This document shows, in pieces, positions 8,378 through 17,634 of a stretch of DNA of 64,000 nt (position 1 is the stretch's first letter; each line of letters opens with the position of its first letter). The notes beneath the pieces were generated by a model, which did not search any database, had not been told where the DNA came from, and saw nothing but the letters and a program-made list of their open reading frames with translations. Position numbers and translations under genes: made by a program. This stretch comes from Rhodoferax sp. (GTDB lineage Bacteria; Pseudomonadota; Gammaproteobacteria; Burkholderiales; Burkholderiaceae_C). The stretch lies in NCBI RefSeq assembly GCF_025354435.1, contig NZ_JANXMU010000040.1, forward strand, positions 1 through 64,000, written 5' to 3'.

Positions 8378-8434
8378 TAGATTTTAGGCCTCTAGCGCTT
8401 ATTCCATCAGCGTAAGCAGCTATTTATAATGTAG
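8378..8434. repeat. Repeat A copy (palindromic, gene 3' end)
   Basis: Reads ATTTTAGGCCTCTAGCGC, a short spacer, then AGCGTAAGCAGCTATTTAT. It lies between the convergent ends of the ABC operon and the efflux operon, directly beside a repeat B copy. Confidence 0.75.
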
Positions 8435-8440
8435 CAATCG

Positions 8441-9802
8441 TCATTCCGGCAGCACCGCATCCCCCCCCAGCGCCAGCACCAGGGTGGCGTGGTTGTTGAA
8501 CTGGTTTAGCCGGTTCCCGGCCAGGGCGATCTCGGCGCTGCGGCGGCTTTCCTGGGCATCCAGCCAGGGCTTGAGGGCCACAGCACCGGCGCGGTAGCGC
8601 ACCGCGTACAGGCGCTCAGCCTCGGTGGCGGCCTGCAGCGCCTGGGTGAGCAGCACGGCTTGGGCGCGGTACTGCTGGCGGGCCGACAAGGCGTTGTCTA
8701 CATCGCCCAGCGCGGTATACAGGGTCTGGCGGAAATTGACCACCGCCGCTTCGTTCTGCGCCTGGGCCACCTGGATGTTCAGGTCCATCTCTTTTTGGTT
8801 CAAAAATGGCAGGCCGATGCCCAGGCCCAGGCTGGCGACCGGGTTGCTCAGCAGGTTCAGCAGCGAGGTGCTGCTGGTGCCTAGCGCGCCGGTGAGCGTG
8901 AGCGCCGGGTAGTAGCTGGCGCGGGTGGCGGTAATGTTCGCGTGGCTCTCGCGCAGGCGCAACTCGGCCGCGCGCAGGTCGGGGCGGCGGGCCAGCAGCT
9001 CGGCGGGCAGGCCGGCGGCGACCTCGGGCAGCACACTGGTGGGCAGGGTTTGCGGCTGGGCTGGGGGGCTGCTGAGGGCGGTATCAAACAGCAAGGCTAA
9101 GGCGGTGTTGGCGGCCACGGCCTGCTGCTGTAAGGTGGTGTGGTTGGCCTGCAGGTTGAGCAGGCTTTGCCGGGCCTCGGCCAGCTCCAGCCCGCCTACG
9201 GCACCGGCGCTGGCCTGGGCCTGCACCAGTTGCAAGGTTTTTTCGGCGGTGGCGATGCTTTGCAGGTTGGCGACCAGGCGTTGGTTCAGGTAGCCCAGTT
9301 GCCAGTAGAGCTGCGCCGTGGTGCCGACCAGGGCCAGGGCGGTTGCGGCACGGTCTTGTTCGGTGGCACGGGCTTCCCACAGGGCCACGTCGCGCTGGCT
9401 GCCCAGCTTGTTCCACAAATCGACCTCGTAGCTGGCACCCAGGCTGGCACCGCTGCTGCGGGCGGTGCTGGCGTTGCCATTCAGGGCGCGGCTGGCGCCA
9501 GTATTCAGGCTGCCACTGAAGTTGGGCCGGTTCTCGGCCAGCCCGGCCTGCAACTGGGCCTGGCGCACTTTGATGGTGGCGGCGGCCAGGTTGTTGTTGC
9601 GCAGCAGGGCCTGGTCGACCAGTTGGTCAAGCACCGGGTCGTTGAAGCGGGTCCACCACGGGCTGGCATGGGTTGCCGTGGCGGCGCTGGCGTACTGCCA
9701 TTGCGTTGGCACCTGGGTTACGGGTGCGGTGTAGGGGGCCTGGATGCTGGCGCAGCCGGTGAGCAGCAGCGCGCAGAGCAGTGTGGGTTTGGAATACAGC
9801 AT
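8441..9802 (-). CDS. TolC/NodT-family outer-membrane efflux lipoprotein
   Basis: 453 residues. It has a lipoprotein signal peptide with lipobox LLTGC (cysteine 17) and two outer-membrane efflux domains, seen as repeated coiled-coil segments such as DQALLRNNNLAAATIKVRQA and RRPDLRAAELRLRESHANIT. This is the NodT/OprM type that forms the trimeric outer-membrane tunnel of tripartite pumps. It is the third gene of a tight operon: the ATG lies 5 bases after the end of macB. It probably completes the MacA-MacB pump. The 3' end converges on the ABC operon across two repeats. Confidence 0.92.
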   Translation of the reverse strand: MLYSKPTLLCALLLTGCASIQAPYTAPVTQVPTQWQYASAATATHASPWWTRFNDPVLDQLVDQALLRNNNLAAATIKVRQAQLQAGLAENRPNFSGSLNTGASRALNGNASTARSSGASLGASYEVDLWNKLGSQRDVALWEARATEQDRAATALALVGTTAQLYWQLGYLNQRLVANLQSIATAEKTLQLVQAQASAGAVGGLELAEARQSLLNLQANHTTLQQQAVAANTALALLFDTALSSPPAQPQTLPTSVLPEVAAGLPAELLARRPDLRAAELRLRESHANITATRASYYPALTLTGALGTSSTSLLNLLSNPVASLGLGIGLPFLNQKEMDLNIQVAQAQNEAAVVNFRQTLYTALGDVDNALSARQQYRAQAVLLTQALQAATEAERLYAVRYRAGAVALKPWLDAQESRRSAEIALAGNRLNQFNNHATLVLALGGDAVLPE

Positions 9803-9807
9803 GGAGA

Positions 9808-11772
9808 TTATTCGCGGGCCAAGGCCTCGACCGGGTTGAGCTGGGCCGCATTGCGGGCGGGCAAGAAGCCGAACACCACACCGATCAGGGTGGAGCAGGC
9901 AAAGGCCGCCACCATGGAGCTGGTGGAATAGACCATCTGGAAGCTGGTGCCCAGCAGGCTGAAGCCCCAGCCGATGGCCAGCGACAGGGCAATGCCCAGC
10001 AGTCCGCCAAGCAGGCAGACCAGCACGGCCTCGATCAGGAACTGCTGGCGGATGTCGCTCTGGCGTGCCCCTACGGCCATGCGCACGCCGATTTCGCCGG
10101 TGCGCTCGGTGACCGACACCAGCATGATGTTCATCACCCCGATGCCGCCCACCACCAGCGAAATCAGCGCGATGGCCGAGATCAGCAGGGTCAGCACCTG
10201 GGTGGTGCTTTCAATCGTCTGGCGGATGGTGTCGGTGTTGAGTACGTAGAAGTCCACCATCCCGTGGCGCTGCTTGAGCAGGCGGTTGACCCCGGCCTCG
10301 GCGGCCTTGGACGAGGCATCGTCACTGACCCGCACGGTGATGGAGCGCAGGTAGGCCTGGCCCAACACCCGGCGCATGGCGGCGGTGTAGGGGATGTAGA
10401 CGTTCAAGGCCTCGGCATTGCCAAAGCCGGACTCGCTTTTCTGCGCCACGCCCACCACGCGAAACGGCACGCTGCCCAGCAGCAGCACCTGGCCTACCGG
10501 GTTGGGGTTGGTGGGGAACAGCTGCTTGCGGCTGTTGTCATCGATCACCACCTCCTGCGCCAGGTTGGCGATGCTGGCGGCGTTGAAAAAGCGGCCCTGG
10601 GCCAGCTTCACGCCCTTGACGCGAAAGTACTGCTCGCCCACGCCGTTGATGTTGCCAGTCACCGCCACATTGCCAAAGCGCAGCGTGGCCGAGCTGGAGG
10701 CGGTGGGGGTGACGCTGTCCACGTACACCTGCTGGGCCAGCGCGTCGGCATCGGCGGGCACCAGGGTGCGCACCCGGCCCGCGCGCTGGTCGCCAAAGCC
10801 GGTACCGGAAAAAATCTCGATGGTGTTGGTGCCGATAGAGCTGATGTTCTTCAGCACTTGCAGGCGCGAGCCCTCGCCCAGCGCCACCACCGATACGACG
10901 GAGGCGATGCCAATGATGATGCCTAGCATGGTCAAAAAGCTGCGCAGCGGGTGCGCGCGCAGGGCCAGCACGGCCATGCGGAAGGCCTCGGTGAACCGGC
11001 CCCAGGCCGCCGCCCAGCCTGCGTGGCCTGCGGGAGGCGCAGGCAATGTGGGAGCCGCCCCGGCAGCCCGGGTCTGGCGGTCGGCAATGATTTCGCCGTC
11101 GCTGATCTCGATGATGCGCTGGGCGTGTTCGGCCACCTGCATGTCGTGCGTCACCAAAATGATGGTGTGGCCCTCGGCGTGCAGCTCTTGCAGGATCTTC
11201 ATCACCTCGGCACCGCTGTGCTTGTCGAGCGCGCCGGTGGGCTCATCCGCCAGGATCACGCTGCCGCCGTTCATCAGCGCGCGCGCTATGCTCACTCGCT
11301 GCTGCTGGCCGCCGGAGAGCTGGCCGGGCTTGTGCCGCATGCGGTCGGCCATGCCCAGGCGGCCCAGCAGGGCGGCGGCGCGTTCGTGGCGGGCCGTGCT
11401 GTCTTTGCCCGCGTAAATGGCGGGCACTTCCACATTGCCCAGCGCGCTCAGGTCACCCAACAGGTGGTAGCGCTGGAAGATGAAGCCAAAGTGTTCGCGC
11501 CGCAGCTCGGCCAGCGCATCGGGGCCGAGCTGGCCGGTCTCACGCCCGGCCACGCGGTAGGAGCCGGTGGTGGGCCGGTCCAGGCAGCCCAGGATGTTCA
11601 TCAGCGTGGATTTGCCCGAGCCGGATGCACCGACGATGGCGATCATCTCGCCTGCATAGATCTGCAGGTTCACGTCTTTCAGGACGGCAATGGTTTCTTC
11701 ACCGGCTGGAAATTCCCGCCGCAAGGCAGTGAGTTCCAGCAGTGGGCTGGAGCGTGGGGCGTCCATGCTCAC
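9808..11772 (-). CDS. macB: MacB-type ABC efflux ATPase/permease
   Basis: 654 residues, the usual MacB length. Residues about 10-235 are an ABC domain with Walker [10 protein letters not shown], signature LSGGQQQR and Walker [14 protein letters not shown] membrane helix near 285 ([20 protein letters not shown]), a large periplasmic domain and three C-terminal helices with the FtsX-like motif [20 protein letters not shown] follow. MacB works as a dimer that uses ATP to push substrates such as macrolides, peptides or siderophores from the periplasm through TolC. Start is GTG 11772, overlapping the macA stop as GTGA, or ATG 11766. Both make it translationally coupled to macA. Confidence 0.95.
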   Translation of the reverse strand: MSMDAPRSSPLLELTALRREFPAGEETIAVLKDVNLQIYAGEMIAIVGASGSGKSTLMNILGCLDRPTTGSYRVAGRETGQLGPDALAELRREHFGFIFQRYHLLGDLSALGNVEVPAIYAGKDSTARHERAAALLGRLGMADRMRHKPGQLSGGQQQRVSIARALMNGGSVILADEPTGALDKHSGAEVMKILQELHAEGHTIILVTHDMQVAEHAQRIIEISDGEIIADRQTRAAGAAPTLPAPPAGHAGWAAAWGRFTEAFRMAVLALRAHPLRSFLTMLGIIIGIASVVSVVALGEGSRLQVLKNISSIGTNTIEIFSGTGFGDQRAGRVRTLVPADADALAQQVYVDSVTPTASSSATLRFGNVAVTGNINGVGEQYFRVKGVKLAQGRFFNAASIANLAQEVVIDDNSRKQLFPTNPNPVGQVLLLGSVPFRVVGVAQKSESGFGNAEALNVYIPYTAAMRRVLGQAYLRSITVRVSDDASSKAAEAGVNRLLKQRHGMVDFYVLNTDTIRQTIESTTQVLTLLISAIALISLVVGGIGVMNIMLVSVTERTGEIGVRMAVGARQSDIRQQFLIEAVLVCLLGGLLGIALSLAIGWGFSLLGTSFQMVYSTSSMVAAFACSTLIGVVFGFLPARNAAQLNPVEALARE

Positions 11773-12959
11773 ATCCCCGGAGGCGGGCGCATGCGGGTGC
11801 TGCCGCTGCCCGTGGCGCTAGCCGCCGAGGCTTCGCCCACCACCACGCGGTCGCCCACGGCCAGGCCGTCCAGAATTTGGGCGTTGACGTTGTTGTTCAG
11901 CCCCACCTTGACGCTGCGCGGCACGGCCTGGCCTGCGCTGTCCACTACCCGCACGCTGCTGCGGCCTTCGCGGTCGCGCTCGCCCAGGGCGGCCGAGGGG
12001 ATGCTCAGCACCTGCTTGGCTTCGTTCAGCACGATGTTGACCTGCGCCGTCATCGAAATCCGCAGCAGGCCTTCGGGGTTGGGTACGTCCAGCAGGCCGT
12101 TGTAGTAGATGGCGCTGGCACTGGTGGTGGTAGCGGTGGTGGTGTCGGTCAGGATGGAGTCGGGCGCGGGCTCTACCGTGCGCAGGGTGGTGGTGTAGCG
12201 TTTGTCGGGCGCACCGAGGATGGTGAAGTAGACCTTTTGGCCGGGCTGCACGCGCACCACATCGGCTTCGGAAATCTGCGCCTTCACGGTAATCGTGTCC
12301 AGCCGCGCCAGCTTGATGATGGTGGGCGTGCTTTGGTTGGCGTTGACCGTCTGGCCCTCTTGGGCGACCAGAGCCACGACCACGCCGTCGATGGGGGCCA
12401 GGATCTGCGTGTAGCCCAGGTTCAGCCGTGCGGTGCTGACGGCAATCTGGGCCTGGGTGATTTGCGACTGCGCCGCGCCGACCTGGGCCCGGGCGGTTTG
12501 CAGGGCGGCATCGGCGGCTTCAAAGGTGGCGCGGGCGCTGGCATCGGCAGCCAGCAGGGTTTTTTCACGCTGGTAGGTCAGCTCGGCCTGCTTGAGGGTG
12601 GCTTTTTGCACCAGCAACTGCGCCTGCACATTGGCCAGCGCGGCCTCGGCGGTGCGCAGGCTGTTTTGCTGGGTGAGCGAGTCGATTTCGGCCACCAACT
12701 GGCCCTTTTTGACCGTGTCGCCCAGGGCGACTTTCAGCGACTTGATCTGCCCGGAAGCCTGTGCGCCCACGCTCACCTGCTTGAAGGCCTGCACGGTGCC
12801 GGTGGCCAGCACGGCCTGCTCCAGGTTGGCCAGGGCGGCGGTGGCGGTCACAAAGTCGGGCTTTTTGGGTGCGGGGAAAAACAGCAGCTTGATGGCGGCG
12901 GCCAGTACCAGCAGAGCCAGGGCCGCCAGGGCGTAACGCAGAATTTTGTTCTTGGGCAT
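11769..12959 (-). CDS. macA: MacA-type periplasmic adaptor (membrane fusion protein)
   Basis: 396 residues. A single N-terminal membrane helix ([21 protein letters not shown]) anchors it in the inner membrane. It is followed by the first lipoyl half ([20 protein letters not shown]), a helical hairpin (about 95-190), the second lipoyl half ([20 protein letters not shown]) and beta-barrel domains. The family bridges MacB and the outer-membrane tunnel. The C-terminus is proline-rich (RMRPPPGM). First gene of the macA-macB-tolC operon. No regulator is adjacent; the promoter should lie in 12960-13237, shared divergently with fdhA. Confidence 0.94.
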   Translation of the reverse strand: MPKNKILRYALAALALLVLAAAIKLLFFPAPKKPDFVTATAALANLEQAVLATGTVQAFKQVSVGAQASGQIKSLKVALGDTVKKGQLVAEIDSLTQQNSLRTAEAALANVQAQLLVQKATLKQAELTYQREKTLLAADASARATFEAADAALQTARAQVGAAQSQITQAQIAVSTARLNLGYTQILAPIDGVVVALVAQEGQTVNANQSTPTIIKLARLDTITVKAQISEADVVRVQPGQKVYFTILGAPDKRYTTTLRTVEPAPDSILTDTTTATTTSASAIYYNGLLDVPNPEGLLRISMTAQVNIVLNEAKQVLSIPSAALGERDREGRSSVRVVDSAGQAVPRSVKVGLNNNVNAQILDGLAVGDRVVVGEASAASATGSGSTRMRPPPGM

Positions 12960-13237
12960 GGAATGGAGAAGAGGGGACGCTGGTAAAAAAGCCAGTAGCT
13001 ACTTTACATAAGCTCCCGCACACAGGGATGGCACTCTGGCAAAGCCCTTGTAAAGCCCGGGTGCCTCGCAGTCCGGATCGTCTCTAAGTGCTTACCCGCG
13101 CCCGGTCCGTAAATACCGAACGGTGTCGCAATTTGACCAGTGCCGCGTCGATACTGTTCCAAGATGCTGGCTTGCAAGCCCTTTCTGGGGCTGCGCAAGT
13201 CCTAAAAATTCCCATGGCAAACAAGGAGACAAGACCC

Positions 13238-14437
13238 ATGTCAAGCAACCGAGGTGTCGTATACATAGGCCAAGGCCAGGTGGAGGTGCAATCCATCCCG
13301 TTCCCCAAACTCGTTAACCCACTGGGCCAGGCGGCAGAGCACGGCGTGATTCTGCGCGTGCTGACCACCAACATCTGCGGCTCCGACCAGCACATGGTGC
13401 GCGGCCGCACCACCGCCCAGTCCGGCCTGGTGCTGGGCCATGAAATCACGGGTGAAATTGTGGAACTAGGCCGCGATGTAGAGACCCTCAAAAAGGGCGA
13501 CATCGTCTCCGTGCCCTTCAACGTGGCCTGTGGTCGCTGCCGCACTTGCAAAGAGCAACACACCGGCGTGTGCCTGAACGTCAACCCCTCGCGCGCAGGC
13601 GGTGCCTACGGCTATGTAGACATGGGCGGCTGGATCGGCGGCCAGGCCGAGTTTGTGATGGTGCCGTATGCCGACTTCAACCTGCTGAAGTTCCCCGACC
13701 GCGATCGCGCGATGGAAAAAATCCGCGACCTGACCTGCCTGTCCGACATTCTGCCCACCGGCTACCACGGTGCCGTCACGGCCGATGTGGGCCCGGGCAG
13801 CACGGTGTATGTGGCCGGTGCCGGTCCGGTCGGCTTGGCGGCGGCTGCTTCGGCGCGCCTGCTGGGCGCGGCGGTGGTCATCGTGGGCGACGTGAACCCG
13901 GTGCGCCTGGAGCATGCGCGCAAGGTGGGTTTTGAGACGGTGGACTTGTCGCAAGACGTGAGCCTGGCCGACCAGATTGCCGCCATCCTGGGCACGCCCG
14001 AGGTGGACAGCGCCATTGACGCGGTGGGTTTTGAAGCCCGCGGCCACGGCCACGCCGGATCGCAAGGCGAAGCGCCTGCCACGGTGCTGAATTCGCTGAT
14101 GGAAATCACCCGCGCTGCGGGCAAGATCGGCATCCCCGGCCTGTACGTGACGGACGATCCAGGTGGTGTGGACAAAGCCGCCAAGAGCGGTGCCCTGAGC
14201 CTGCGCTTCGGCCTGGGCTGGGCCAAGTCGCACAGCTTCCACACCGGCCAGACCCCGGTGATGAAGTACAACCGTGCGCTGATGCAGGCGATTTTGTGGG
14301 ACCGCATCCATATCGCCGACATCGTGGGCGTGCAGGTCATCACCCTGGACCAGGCCCCCAGCGGCTATGCCGAGTTCGATGCCGGTGTGCCGAAGAAGTT
14401 TGTCATTGACCCGCACGGGCAATTGGCCACGGCGTAA
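13238..14437 (+). CDS. fdhA: Glutathione-independent formaldehyde dehydrogenase (zinc, NAD)
   Basis: 399 residues from the ATG at 13238, identical in length to the Pseudomonas putida enzyme; the longer upstream frame lacks a better start, and an AAGGAGA ribosome site supports this one. Catalytic zinc ligands C47 and H68 (NICGSDQHM, LGHEITGE) and the structural zinc cysteines C98, C101, C104 and C112 are all visible. The Rossmann motif VAGAGPVGLAAAA binds NAD. The family oxidises formaldehyde to formate with tightly bound NAD and can act as a dismutase. It stands alone, divergent from macA, and ends in repeats A and B. Confidence 0.93.
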   Translation: MSSNRGVVYIGQGQVEVQSIPFPKLVNPLGQAAEHGVILRVLTTNICGSDQHMVRGRTTAQSGLVLGHEITGEIVELGRDVETLKKGDIVSVPFNVACGRCRTCKEQHTGVCLNVNPSRAGGAYGYVDMGGWIGGQAEFVMVPYADFNLLKFPDRDRAMEKIRDLTCLSDILPTGYHGAVTADVGPGSTVYVAGAGPVGLAAAASARLLGAAVVIVGDVNPVRLEHARKVGFETVDLSQDVSLADQIAAILGTPEVDSAIDAVGFEARGHGHAGSQGEAPATVLNSLMEITRAAGKIGIPGLYVTDDPGGVDKAAKSGALSLRFGLGWAKSHSFHTGQTPVMKYNRALMQAILWDRIHIADIVGVQVITLDQAPSGYAEFDAGVPKKFVIDPHGQLATA

Positions 14438-14454
14438 GTCGTTGGCTGCTGGAT

Positions 14455-14517
14455 GCTATACATTCAGTAGCTGCTAGCGCATATTGCATATGCGCTAGCA
14501 GCCTAAAAAGTATAAAT
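14455..14517. repeat. Repeat A copy (near-perfect palindrome)
   Basis: The best-formed copy. AGCTGCTAGCGCATATTGC meets its reverse complement through ATATGCGCTAGCAGC, a long stem followed by CTAAAAAG. It lies 18 bases after the fdhA stop. Together with the repeat B that follows it separates fdhA from the convergent proC. Confidence 0.85.
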
Positions 14518-14525
14518 CGCCCAAA

Positions 14526-14634
14526 TAAACACCTCTTCCAGAGATTCCGCGGAACTGGCTATGCCAGGCCGCTGGAATCGCCCCCTGCAAGGGGGTTGGC
14601 GGCGAGACGAAGTCCGCAAGCCTGGGGGTGTTCC
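14526..14634 (+). repeat. Repeat B copy 2
   Basis: Contains CTGGCTATGCCAG and CCCCCTGCAAGGGGG hairpins and ends AGCCTGGGGGTGTTCC. It fills the gap between fdhA and proC, next to a repeat A copy. Confidence 0.85.
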
Positions 14635-14638
14635 AAAG

Positions 14639-15553
14639 TCAGTCGCCAAACTCGTCGCCCAGTTCGCGGGCGCGGTGCTTGGCCGCGTGCACGGCCCGCA
14701 TGATGATGTTTTTGATGCCGTCCTGCTCCATCGAGGTGATGGCCGCGTAGGTGGTGCCGCCTTTGGAGGTGACGCGCTGGCGCAGGATCTCCGGCGGTTC
14801 TTTGGACTGGCGGGCCAGCGCAGATGCGCCTACAAACGTGCCCACGGCGAGCTTGTGCGCCTGGTCGCGGCTCAGGCCCATGTCGGCACCGGCCTGGGTC
14901 ATGGCTTCGATGAACAAAAACACGTAGGCTGGGCCGGAGCCCGACAAGGCCGTTACGGCATCCAGCTGCACTTCTTCGCCCACCCACAGGGTTTCGCCGG
15001 TGGCGGCCAGCACTTTTTCGATCAGCTTGCGGTCGGGCTCGGACACGGCGGGCCGGGCGAACAAGGCCGTCATGCCCTTGCCGATCAGCGCCGGGGTGTT
15101 GGGCATGGCGCGCACCACACGCTCAGTCCCCAGCCAGTGGGCGATGCTGTCGCTGCGGATGCCCGCGGCCACGCTCAGGTGCAGCGCGTTCTTGGTGTGG
15201 AAGCGGGTTTGCAAGGCCGCGTCCTTGAACATTTGCGGCTTCACGGCCCAGACCACGGTGCGGGCATGGTCCAGCACCGGGCCGGGCATGTCATGGGCGG
15301 TGATCGCAAAGTCGGCCAGCAGCTTGGCACGGGCCTCGGCCCAGGGCTCGATCACCACAATGTGGTTGGCGGGCACGCCTTTTTTGACCAGCCCGCCAAT
15401 GATGGCGCTGGCCATGTTGCCCCCGCCAATGAAAGCGATATGGTCGTGCGCCGCGGAGCTACCCCGGCTGCCAAAGTCGGACAGACCCCCCGCTTGGGAC
15501 GTGGAGAAGTTAGACGCGCCAAAGTTGGATGCGCTGGGTCGGGTGGGTGCCAT
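14639..15553 (-). CDS. proC: Pyrroline-5-carboxylate reductase with an N-terminal extension
   Basis: 304 residues. The core is a standard ProC: the NAD(P)-binding FIGGGNMASAIIGGLVKKG, the central VWAVKPQ segment, AGIRSDSIAHWLG, RAMPNTPALIGKGMTAL, and the C-terminal dimerisation signature LSGSGPAYVFLFIEAMTQAG with RVTSKGGTT. It reduces pyrroline-5-carboxylate to proline. ProC is normally about 270 residues and starts one or two residues before the GGGNMAS loop. Here 37 extra residues rich in Ser, Gly and Asn come first, with no internal ATG before the core. Either the extension is real or translation starts at a non-ATG codon nearer the core. Confidence 0.93.
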   Translation of the reverse strand: MAPTRPSASNFGASNFSTSQAGGLSDFGSRGSSAAHDHIAFIGGGNMASAIIGGLVKKGVPANHIVVIEPWAEARAKLLADFAITAHDMPGPVLDHARTVVWAVKPQMFKDAALQTRFHTKNALHLSVAAGIRSDSIAHWLGTERVVRAMPNTPALIGKGMTALFARPAVSEPDRKLIEKVLAATGETLWVGEEVQLDAVTALSGSGPAYVFLFIEAMTQAGADMGLSRDQAHKLAVGTFVGASALARQSKEPPEILRQRVTSKGGTTYAAITSMEQDGIKNIIMRAVHAAKHRARELGDEFGD

Positions 15554-15583
15554 GGGAAGTCCAGAAATGCGTGGATAGGGGGG

Positions 15584-16021
15584 TTATTTGCCGTTGATAC
15601 CCAGCAGCTCAACTTCAAATTGCAGCGTCGCATTGGCTGGAATCACGCCGCCCGCGCCGCGTTCGCCGTAGGCAATGGCCGGTGGGCAGGTGAGTTTGGC
15701 TTTGCCGCCAACCTTCATTTTCTGCACGCCTTCGGTCCAGCACTTGATTACGCCATTCAATGGAAATTCAATCGGTTCGTTGCGCTTGTACGAGCTGTCA
15801 AACTCTTTGCCGTCCAGAAAGGTGCCCCGGTAGTGCACTTTGACCTTGTCGGTGGCGGTGGGGCTGGCACCGGTGCCGTCTTTCAGGGAGCGGTACACCA
15901 GCCCGCTGGGGGTCACGGTGGCACCGGCCTCTTTGGCGGCGGTGGCCGCGTCGTTGGTTTGGGCCCAAGTGGCGGTGGTGGCAAGCAGGCAGAACGCGGC
16001 GGTAGACAGGGCAAATTTCAC
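15584..16021 (-). CDS. FKBP-type peptidyl-prolyl isomerase, secreted
   Basis: 145 residues with a signal peptide cut near TWAQ. The FKBP domain covers about 35-143: VKVHYRGTFLDGKEFDSSYK, the WTEGVQKMKVGGKAKL segment and the PPAIAYGERGAGGVIPANAT active-site stretch, ending in VELLGI. It catalyses proline cis-trans isomerisation, helping periplasmic or outer-membrane proteins fold. In this family the active-site loop usually carries a W in W-x-E-G and the YGxxGxGxxIP motif, both present here. It lies 30 bases upstream of proC in the same direction, so the two may share a transcript. Confidence 0.92.
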   Translation of the reverse strand: MKFALSTAAFCLLATTATWAQTNDAATAAKEAGATVTPSGLVYRSLKDGTGASPTATDKVKVHYRGTFLDGKEFDSSYKRNEPIEFPLNGVIKCWTEGVQKMKVGGKAKLTCPPAIAYGERGAGGVIPANATLQFEVELLGINGK

Positions 16022-16206
16022 TAAAAACTTTCGGGTTGAGGAGGGAGTACGAGGTAGTGAGGGTAGATGCCATCCATTATTGCGGTTTCTGGTGGGGTCT
16101 TTTCGGCTGTGTCCCCAAAAAGGGGGACGGCGCAGTTACCGTATGTTCCAGAAGCTATATATTTAATAGCATATAAGATGAACCCATCACCGTAAAGGAA
16201 ACCTCT

Positions 16207-17574
16207 ATGTCTTCGTTCCAGTTTGATCTTGTGGTGGTAGGCGGCGGCAGTGGTGGCGTGCGTGCGGCCCGTATGGCGGCCCAGCGCGGCGCCCGGGTGG
16301 CGCTGGCCGAGGTGGGGGCTCTGGGCGGCACCTGCGTGAATGTGGGCTGCATCCCCAAAAAACTGTACAGCTATGCCGCGGGCTACGCCGAGGCGTTTGA
16401 AGAGGCCGCAGGCTTTGGCTGGCAGGTGGCGCACCCCACGTTCGACTGGGCCAAACTCAAAGCCAACCGCGCCACCGAGATCACCCGGCTCAACGGCATT
16501 TACCGCCAACTATTGGTGGGCGCGGGCGTGCAGCTCATTCTCGGCTGGGCCACGCTGGTGGACGCGCACACAGTGCAGGTGGGCGAGCAAACCTTCACCG
16601 CCGAAAACATCCTGCTGGCCACCGGCGGCACGCCCACCGTGCCCGGCATTCCGGGTGGCGAGCACGCCGTGGTGTCGGACGCGATGTTCGACCTGGAGCC
16701 TTTCCCCCAGCGCCTGCTGGTGGTGGGCGGGGGCTACATCGCCTGCGAATTTGCTTCCATCTTCAACGGCCTGTGCTCCCAGGTGACCCAGGTCTACCGG
16801 GGCACGCAGGTGCTGCGCGGCTTTGATGACGACGTGCGTAACTTTCTGGCCCAGGAGGTGCGCAAGGCCGGTGTCGATTTGCGGCTGGAGGCCGACGTAG
16901 CCAGCATCCTGCACACGCCCGCCGGGCTGGAGGTGCGGCTGGTCGGCGGTGACACCCTGACGGTAGACCAGGTGCTGTACGCGATTGGCCGCGTACCGAA
17001 TGTGCAGGGACTGGGCTTGGAGGCGGCAGGCGTGGCGCAGGGCAAAGACGGGGCTATCGAGGTCAATGCCCACTACCAGACCTCGGTGCCCAGCATCTAC
17101 GCGCTGGGCGACGTGACGGCCCGTATCCAGCTTACCCCGGTGGCGCTGGGCGAGGCGATGGTGCTGGTCGACCATTTGCTCGGCCCCAAAACCGGCAAGA
17201 CCGCACGGCAGATGGACTACGACCTCATCCCCACCGCCGTGTTCACCCACCCCAACATCGGCACCGTGGGCCTGTCGGAGGAGGCAGCCCGTAAGCAGTT
17301 TGGCCAGGTCAGCATCTACCGCAGCGAGTTCAAGGCCTTGCGTCACACGTTGAGCGGCAGCACCGAACGCACGTTGATGAAGCTGGTGGTGGACGACGCG
17401 ACCGACCGCGTGGTCGGCCTGCACATGGTGGGTGCCGACGCAGGCGAGGTGGTGCAAGGTTTTGCCGTGGCCATGAAGGCGGGCGCGACCAAGGCGGTGT
17501 TTGACAGCACCATTGGCATCCACCCCACGGCAGCCGAAGAATTCGTCACCATGCGCGAGCCCGTGACTCCGTAA
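16207..17574 (+). CDS. gor: Glutathione-disulfide reductase
   Basis: 455 residues, the normal length. FAD-binding motif VVGGGSGGVRAARMAAQRG at the N-terminus, the redox disulfide GGTCVNVGCIPKKL near 42-47, the NADP-binding VVGGGYIACEFASIF near 176, YALGDVT near 300, and the C-terminal catalytic base in HPTAAEEFVTM. The GYIACEFASI fold with downstream arginines (VYRGTQVLRGFDDD) matches NADPH-specific glutathione reductases rather than lipoamide dehydrogenases. It keeps cytosolic glutathione reduced. It starts after AAAGGAAACCTCT and is followed, 60 bases on, by amn. Confidence 0.92.
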   Translation: MSSFQFDLVVVGGGSGGVRAARMAAQRGARVALAEVGALGGTCVNVGCIPKKLYSYAAGYAEAFEEAAGFGWQVAHPTFDWAKLKANRATEITRLNGIYRQLLVGAGVQLILGWATLVDAHTVQVGEQTFTAENILLATGGTPTVPGIPGGEHAVVSDAMFDLEPFPQRLLVVGGGYIACEFASIFNGLCSQVTQVYRGTQVLRGFDDDVRNFLAQEVRKAGVDLRLEADVASILHTPAGLEVRLVGGDTLTVDQVLYAIGRVPNVQGLGLEAAGVAQGKDGAIEVNAHYQTSVPSIYALGDVTARIQLTPVALGEAMVLVDHLLGPKTGKTARQMDYDLIPTAVFTHPNIGTVGLSEEAARKQFGQVSIYRSEFKALRHTLSGSTERTLMKLVVDDATDRVVGLHMVGADAGEVVQGFAVAMKAGATKAVFDSTIGIHPTAAEEFVTMREPVTP

Positions 17575-17634
17575 GCTTTTGGGCGCGAGGCGCAGGGCTG
17601 TTCAACTTCGTCTATTGCACTGCACAATAGCTCC

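Noticed and set aside
16092-16125. GTGTCCCC-AAAAA-GGGGGAC hairpin upstream of gor as a riboswitch or attenuator
   Set aside because: Short and without a T run or leader peptide; it may just be a weak terminator for the divergent region.
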